A stretch of DNA of 64,000 bases. Origin: Methanothermococcus okinawensis IH1. GTDB lineage: Archaea > AGJL01 > Methanococci > Methanococcales > Methanococcaceae. A program made the translations under genes and the position numbers. The stretch is taken from contig NC_015636.1 of the NCBI RefSeq assembly GCF_000179575.2, forward strand, positions 620,001 through 684,000, written 5' to 3'. A model generated the notes under the pieces. That model made no database searches. It worked only from the letters and a program-made list of their open reading frames with translations, and was not told the origin of the DNA. Positions 59,056-64,000 of this stretch are shown here, piece after piece. How positions within the stretch are numbered: the first letter of the stretch is position 1; each line of letters begins with the position of its first letter.

Positions 59056-59790
59056 ATGATTTTGAGCATAGATATTGGTTCTACTACAACAAAAATGGTT
59101 ATAATGGATGATAAACATAATATACAGGATTATGTAATAAAAAATGTAGGTGTGGTTATTGAAGAGGAAGATATATTAAATATAGTTAAAGAATTCGAGA
59201 AAAACTACAATATAGACAAAATGGTAGCAACAGGTTATGGCAGACATAAATTATCCTTTGTAGATAAAGTAGTTCCAGAAGTCATAGCACTTGGAAAAGG
59301 AGCTCACTATTTTTTTGAAGGAGCTCGTGGAGTGATAGATATTGGCGGTCAAGACAGCAAGGTATTGAAAATAAATGATAAAGGAGATGTTTTAGATTTT
59401 ATACTATCCGACAAATGTGCAGCAGGCACTGGAAAATTCTTAGAAAAATGCATAGATATTTTAAAAATAGACGATGATTTAAATAACTATAAATCGGATA
59501 ATATAGCAAAAATATCTTCAATGTGTGCAGTATTTGCAGAAAGTGAAATAATATCCCTTTTATCTAAAAAAACTCCAAAGGAAGATATATTAATGGGCGT
59601 TTATGAGAGTATTTCAAATAGGATTGTCCCAATGGTTAATAAATTAAAGCTAAATAATATCGTATTTAGTGGCGGTGTTGCAAAAAATAGCGTATTGATT
59701 GAATCCTTAGAAAAAAGATTAAATAAAAAATTATTAGTCCCAAAAGAGCCTCAAATAGTTTGTTGCGTTGGTGCCAGTTTAATGGTTTAA
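59056..59790 (+). CDS. HgdC/BadF-type ATP-dependent activase
   Basis: This 244-residue ASKHA protein has LSIDIGSTTTKMVIMDD, GATGYGRHKL-like VATGYGRHKLSF, VIDIGGQDSKVLKI and a cluster cysteine pair in DKCAAGTGKF and SSMCAVFAESE. A homodimer holding one [4Fe-4S] cluster would drive electrons to a partner with ATP. It resembles the short activases of methanogens rather than the longer methanogenesis marker 15. No HgdB-like dehydratase is adjacent, so the client is unknown. GGTGATA precedes the ATG. Confidence 0.88.
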   Translation: MILSIDIGSTTTKMVIMDDKHNIQDYVIKNVGVVIEEEDILNIVKEFEKNYNIDKMVATGYGRHKLSFVDKVVPEVIALGKGAHYFFEGARGVIDIGGQDSKVLKINDKGDVLDFILSDKCAAGTGKFLEKCIDILKIDDDLNNYKSDNIAKISSMCAVFAESEIISLLSKKTPKEDILMGVYESISNRIVPMVNKLKLNNIVFSGGVAKNSVLIESLEKRLNKKLLVPKEPQIVCCVGASLMV

Positions 59791-59897
59791 AAAATATAAA
59801 ATCCAAAACTTTATATCTTATTATAATATATTATTAATGCTATTGAAGTAATTTTATATGCTTTATTTAATTCATACTTTACTTTTTTGGTGTTAAA

Positions 59898-61313
59898 ATG
59901 GAATATATGCCCAATTTAAAGAGAGCTGTTAAAACCCTTCGAAAAAACAGAAAAAATAATATATTAATATATACACATATAGATACGGATGGCATCACTA
60001 CGAGGGTAATTTTGGAGGAGCTCCTAAATAGATTAAACATAGAGGCAGAATTTAGATTTTTAAAAGGTATTGGCACTAATTCCATCGAGGATATTCCATT
60101 TAAGGACTACGATTTAATAATTTTTGGAGATTTAGGAAGCGGGCAACTTGACCTTATAAAAGGAAAAATGGAAGAATATAACTTATTGGATAAAACGGAT
60201 AAAAATATAATTATATTAGACCACCACATACCTGCAAATATAAATATTCCTAAAAATATAATAAATGTAAATCCTTGGAATAACAATATCGACGGAGGAA
60301 AAGAAATCTGTGGTGCTGGAGTATCCTATTTATTTGCTAAAATGTGCAATCCAAGAAATATAGACTTGGCTAAATATGCCGTTCTCGGTGCAGTTGGAGA
60401 CATTCAAAATTTGGAGGGAAAACTTATAGGATTAAATAGGAGTATATTAAATGATGCGGTAAAATCGGGGGAGGTTGTAGCATTTCCAGACCTTCAATTT
60501 TACGGAAAACATACAAAACCTATTTTTGCATCTATTAAGTATTTTACAGATGTAAGAACCGATTTAATGAACAACGATTCAAGAATTATAAATTTTATAA
60601 ATCAAATAAATAAAAAACATGATTTAGATATAATACCAAAGGAAAATTTATGTGAGTTGTCTTTTGATGAAAAGAGAATTCTTGGAAGCGAATTTTTAAG
60701 TAAATGCAATAGATATGTCCCACCAAATTGGGCAAGATTTCTTCCAAAGGTAATATTTGGGGAAAGTTATGAATTTAAAAAAGAAGAAATAAAAACACCA
60801 TTTAGAAATTTAGAGGAATTTTCAACCTGCATAAATGCCTGTTCTCGATATGAAGACTACGAAACCCCACTCAAAGTTTTAAAAGGAGATAGAGATAAAT
60901 ATTACGATAAGATGAAATCCCGATTAAATGCCCATAAAAGAAACCTTTCAAAATCTCTCCAATATATTAAAGATAATGTTGAAATAATACAAAGAGATAA
61001 ATTTCAATATTTTGAAGTTAAAAACGGTGCAATAGAAGGTAATATAATAGGTATTGTGGCAGGTATGAGTTATTCAATAGAGGATGTAGATTGGAAAAAA
61101 CCCATATTTGCATTAGGAGAACTGGATAATGGCTATAAAGTATCTGCCAGATGTCCAAAGCTTTTATCCTTTGCTGAGGATATAAACCTTGCCGATGCCA
61201 TAAGCTATGCATCTAAAAAAGTTGGAGGAAGTGGTGGAGGACATAAATTTGCCTGCGGTGCATATATCCCAGAAAAAAGGGATTTTATAAAATATCTTGA
61301 AAATAAATTATAA
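59898..61313 (+). CDS. DHH-family phosphoesterase, RecJ-like (GAN type)
   Basis: This 471-residue protein has the DHH motifs: [42 protein letters not shown] and [17 protein letters not shown]-terminal DHHA1 domain shows [11 protein letters not shown] and [16 protein letters not shown]. Archaeal RecJ homologs cut single-stranded DNA or RNA and bind the GINS replication complex. It follows the activase by 107 bases. GGTGTTAAA lies before the ATG. Confidence 0.9.
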   Translation: MEYMPNLKRAVKTLRKNRKNNILIYTHIDTDGITTRVILEELLNRLNIEAEFRFLKGIGTNSIEDIPFKDYDLIIFGDLGSGQLDLIKGKMEEYNLLDKTDKNIIILDHHIPANINIPKNIINVNPWNNNIDGGKEICGAGVSYLFAKMCNPRNIDLAKYAVLGAVGDIQNLEGKLIGLNRSILNDAVKSGEVVAFPDLQFYGKHTKPIFASIKYFTDVRTDLMNNDSRIINFINQINKKHDLDIIPKENLCELSFDEKRILGSEFLSKCNRYVPPNWARFLPKVIFGESYEFKKEEIKTPFRNLEEFSTCINACSRYEDYETPLKVLKGDRDKYYDKMKSRLNAHKRNLSKSLQYIKDNVEIIQRDKFQYFEVKNGAIEGNIIGIVAGMSYSIEDVDWKKPIFALGELDNGYKVSARCPKLLSFAEDINLADAISYASKKVGGSGGGHKFACGAYIPEKRDFIKYLENKL

Positions 61314-61406
61314 AATGAAGATAAAGAGAAATATAAAACAATAAAAGACATTATCGGATATTATAAAATAAGATTAAAATAATAATATATTTAAAAAAGT
61401 GATGTT

Positions 61407-62717
61407 ATGGATGATTTTATGGATAATATAAATAATTATAATAAATTTAAAAATACATTCAAAGAGGATACCAAATTTGCATCAAAATACGAAATCGATA
61501 TAATTAATAAATTAACGGGATTAAATTTTGCCTATGATGATTTAATACTACTTGAAAAACTTGCGGGAGACGATTATAGAAAAAAGGTTTATTTGGACAA
61601 AACACAAATTGGAATTCTTGAATTTGACTTAATTGAATTAAATTGGAAATTCACTCCATATCCTTATTATTATCAGTTAGTGAATGAAAAGAAAATAATT
61701 CTAAAACCTACAAAAAGGAGATTGAAGGGTAAATACTTAAAAGAGGAATATATTAAAAATATTGAAGAATATAACGACATAATAAAAAGTGTGGATTACT
61801 TTGTTGGTATAGAAATGGAGGAATTTTTAGGAGTTGGAATAAAAAGAGATAATCGGATAAAATTAAAAGATTTAAAAAGGAAAAAAGAAGAAATTAATAT
61901 TAAAAAAATAAACGATTATTTAGATGAAAATAAAAAAAGAATAGATTATTTAGTAAATACATCAAAAAACATTCTTAAAAAATACATCAACAAATACAAA
62001 AATAAAGGATATGTAATAAATGTGTCATTTAGTGGAGGAAAGGACAGTGCAGTTTCTACGCTTTTGGCAAAAGAAATAATAGAAGATATAGATGTTTTAT
62101 TTATCGATACAGGTTTGGAATATCCTGAAACCATAAGATATGTTAAAGATTTTGCAAAAAAATACGACTTGAATTTACACACAATAAACGGCGATTACTT
62201 CTTGGATGAACTGGATAAAGAAGGCATTCCTACAAAAGATAATAGATGGTGCAACAGTGTTTGTAAGTTGATGCCATTGAAAAATTTCTTTATAGAACAT
62301 TATCCAAATAAAAAAATACTAACAATCGATGGTTCGAGAAAATTCGAAAGCTTTGCACGGGCAAACTTGGATTATGTTAGAAAAAGTGGATTTATAGAGT
62401 TTCAAACAAATGTATTTCCAATACTTGATTGGAATGCCATCGATGTGTGGAGTTATATTTATTTAAATGATGTTCTTTACAATCCGATGTATGATAAAGG
62501 ATTTGAAAGGATAGGATGCTATATGTGCCCTTCTGCACTTAACAGCGAATTTTTAAGAGTGAAGGAGCTCTACCCCAACCTATGGAAAAAATGGGTTAAT
62601 TATTTAAAAAAATATTATTCAGAGGATGAGATATTGAGAGGATTTTGGAGATGGGATGAGCTCCCCCCAAAGATGAGGGAAATTAAGAGAAATTTAAAAT
62701 ATAATACCATATTATAA
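61407..62717 (+). CDS. PAPS-reductase-like PP-loop protein with N-terminal extension
   Basis: This 436-residue protein has the PP-loop FSGGKDSAVSTLLAKEI at about residue 208. LFIDTGLEYPETIRYVKDFA and an SRKFES-like GSRKFESFA follow, then paired cysteines CNSVCKLMP and CYMCPSALNS that could hold an Fe-S cluster. The N-terminal about 170 residues include a beta-rich, possibly PUA-like segment (KVYLDKTQIGILEFDLIELN). Similar fusions in methanococci are of uncertain role; sulfur transfer or tRNA modification fits. RBS GTGATGTT. Confidence 0.85.
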   Translation: MDDFMDNINNYNKFKNTFKEDTKFASKYEIDIINKLTGLNFAYDDLILLEKLAGDDYRKKVYLDKTQIGILEFDLIELNWKFTPYPYYYQLVNEKKIILKPTKRRLKGKYLKEEYIKNIEEYNDIIKSVDYFVGIEMEEFLGVGIKRDNRIKLKDLKRKKEEINIKKINDYLDENKKRIDYLVNTSKNILKKYINKYKNKGYVINVSFSGGKDSAVSTLLAKEIIEDIDVLFIDTGLEYPETIRYVKDFAKKYDLNLHTINGDYFLDELDKEGIPTKDNRWCNSVCKLMPLKNFFIEHYPNKKILTIDGSRKFESFARANLDYVRKSGFIEFQTNVFPILDWNAIDVWSYIYLNDVLYNPMYDKGFERIGCYMCPSALNSEFLRVKELYPNLWKKWVNYLKKYYSEDEILRGFWRWDELPPKMREIKRNLKYNTIL

Positions 62718-62814
62718 TAAAAATATAAAAATTAGTAATAAATAATATTAATTAATAAAATATAATAAAAAGTATTATTTAATAATAGTTAATAAAATAA
62801 TAGCTGGTGATGTT

Positions 62815-63588
62815 GTGGATAAAAAAATAACCATTGTTGGAGCAGGTCCCGGAGACCCTGAACTAATAACCTTAAAAGGAAAAAAAGCAATAGAAAATGC
62901 AGATATACTAATTTATGCCGGTTCTCTTGTTAATAGGGAAGTTTTAAACTACAACAAAAAAAATGCAAAGATATACAACAGTGCTACAATGGATTTGGGG
63001 GAAATTATAAAGGTAATTGTTGATGGTGTAGAAAATGGGCTAAATGTTGTAAGGGTGCATACAGGTGACCCATCTATATATGGGGCAATAAAAGAACAAA
63101 TTGATGAACTAAAAAAATACAATATTGATGTTGATATTATTCCAGGGGTTACCTCCTTATTTGCAGCTACCAGTTCATTAAAAACAGAATTAACCCTTCC
63201 AGAAGTTTCTCAGACTATAATAATTACAAGACCTGAGGGAAGAACACCAAAACCCAAAAAAGAAAAAATAAAGGATTTAGCAAAACACCAAGCTACTATG
63301 GCAATATATTTGGGGGCGGGTATGATTGATAAAGTTGTAAATGATTTGATTGAAGGAGGTTATAACGATAACACCGCCGTAGCTGTGGTTTATCATGCAT
63401 CTTGGAAAGACGAAAAAATCATCAGAGGCACTTTAAAAGATATATCTAATAAAGTTAAAGACGAGGGTATTAAAAAAACTGCACTGATTATTGTGGGGGA
63501 TGTTTTAAACCCAAAATATTATGAATATTCTAAATTATACGACAAAAATTTTGAAACTGAGTATAGAAAGATTAAAACTAACGATTAA
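62815..63588 (+). CDS. cbiF: Cobalt-precorrin-4 C11-methyltransferase
   Basis: This 257-residue SAM-dependent methylase opens ITIVGAGPGDPELITLKGK. It has IYAGSLV, VRVHTGDPSIYGAIKEQ, IIPGVTSLFAATSSL and AVVYHASWKDEKIIRGTL, the standard tetrapyrrole methylase blocks of the CbiF/CobM type. It methylates C11 in anaerobic cobalamin synthesis. The GTG at 62815 follows GGTGATGTT. It is the third of a close plus-strand run, with no other cob gene nearby. Confidence 0.94.
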   Translation: MDKKITIVGAGPGDPELITLKGKKAIENADILIYAGSLVNREVLNYNKKNAKIYNSATMDLGEIIKVIVDGVENGLNVVRVHTGDPSIYGAIKEQIDELKKYNIDVDIIPGVTSLFAATSSLKTELTLPEVSQTIIITRPEGRTPKPKKEKIKDLAKHQATMAIYLGAGMIDKVVNDLIEGGYNDNTAVAVVYHASWKDEKIIRGTLKDISNKVKDEGIKKTALIIVGDVLNPKYYEYSKLYDKNFETEYRKIKTND

Positions 63589-63658
63589 TTATTTTTTATT
63601 CCTTTTTTATATTTTTTATATAATTTTTATATATCTTCCATAACAGAAAAAGAATTTT

Positions 63659-63853
63659 TTATTTTAATTTATCCAGTATTATTTTTATATCTGTTCTTTT
63701 TATAATATCCTTTTCTATTTCGAGTAATTCTTTTAATTTATTCTTTAAATCTTCTATATCATTGGAATTATTCAGTAATTCTTTTAAAAATTCTATATCC
63801 GAAACATAAGGGCCTATTTCCATCAGTATATTATTTTTTTCATCCATATTCAT
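63659..63853 (-). CDS. Small acidic helical protein, unknown
   Basis: This 64-residue protein begins MNMDEKNNILMEIGPYVSDI and is rich in Glu, Leu, Asp and Lys, with helical heptad-like spacing (FLKELLNNSNDIEDLKNKL). AAGGTGAAATT is a clear ribosome-binding site just before the ATG, which favours a real gene. No family recognised. It lies 21 bases after the gene entering from the right edge and is probably co-transcribed with it. Confidence 0.6.
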   Translation of the reverse strand: MNMDEKNNILMEIGPYVSDIEFLKELLNNSNDIEDLKNKLKELLEIEKDIIKRTDIKIILDKLK

Positions 63854-63874
63854 AATTTCACCTTACTTATTTTT

Positions 63875-64000
63875 TTATTTTATTTTATTTTTTCCTTCTT
63901 TTTCTTTTTTCTCCCGCTCTATTATTGCAACTTCTCTTACAACTGTTGTTATTTCCCTTTCAATATTTTCCATCTTAACATATATTCTATATATCAAATA
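63875..64000 (-). CDS. C-terminal end of a gene entering from the right edge
   Basis: A frame open at the window edge reads IYRIYVKMENIEREITTVVR, EVAIIEREKKEKEGK and stops at 63875-63877. It is helical and charged. The remainder lies outside the window and I do not recognise the family from 41 residues. Its stop is 21 bases before the next ATG, suggesting an operon with the 64-residue gene. Confidence 0.55.
   Translation of the reverse strand, partial: YLIYRIYVKMENIEREITTVVREVAIIEREKKEKEGKNKIK

Overview
The window is about 30% GC, gene-dense, and carries genes of a methanogenic archaeon of the order Methanococcales. Evidence includes an F420-dependent methylene-H4MPT dehydrogenase (mtd), a [Fe]-hydrogenase (Hmd) paralog, homocitrate synthase for coenzyme B (aksA), a ComB-type phosphatase for coenzyme M, the nickel/cobalt chelatase cfbA for F430, methanogenesis-marker proteins 3 and 16, and F420H2 oxidase (fprA). 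Ribosome-binding sites are GGTGA or GGAGG and promoters are archaeal TATA boxes. A full reverse gyrase points to a thermophile. Together with a cysteinyl-tRNA synthetase, this suggests a Methanothermococcus-like organism; the species is an inference.

Layout. 1-9.6 kb: partial glutamine amidotransferase, PRTase-type regulator, a GbsR regulator/MMPL exporter/CARD-like surface protein cassette, CitG-like protein, GlyRS, Hmd paralog. 10-21 kb: a redox and stress island with small ferredoxins, Lrp regulator, hemerythrin, rubrerythrin, FprA, NapH-like membrane ferredoxin, DUF166 protein, ArsC-like protein, V4R protein, cupin and hybrid cluster protein. 21-25 kb: NikR-like and PhoU-like regulators, a frameshifted orphan cas6b, and a SsuBC-type ABC transporter without a binding protein. 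26-34 kb: aksA, mmp3, CRM protein, the S19e/PDCD5/PP-loop/L39e cluster, comB, DUF116, Get3/ArsA ATPase. 35-37 kb: frameshifted cfbA and a frameshifted Acr3/BASS-type transporter in unusual flanking sequence. 37-48.8 kb: site-2 protease, RimK-type ligase, FetB-like permease, pheT, cysS, KaiC-like ATPase with an HTH partner, reverse gyrase. 49-64 kb: frameshifted membrane S16 protease, pyrK, dut, gatD, asd, mmp16, mtd, CDF-NifX fusion, HgdC-like activase, DHH/RecJ-like protein, PAPS-reductase-like protein, cbiF.

The strongest unexplained signal is not a gene. The palindrome GAGCTC occurs about 76 times where about 4 are expected. It lies in coding (all three codon phases) and intergenic DNA, at a mean spacing near 840 bp. 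GATC, in contrast, is almost absent (3 seen, about 175 expected). A second pattern is four clear gene breaks (a fifth possible), each repairable by adding one base, including one in cfbA, which a methanogen should need. These may be sequencing undercalls or real slippage sites. No tRNA, rRNA, CRISPR array or intact insertion sequence was seen.
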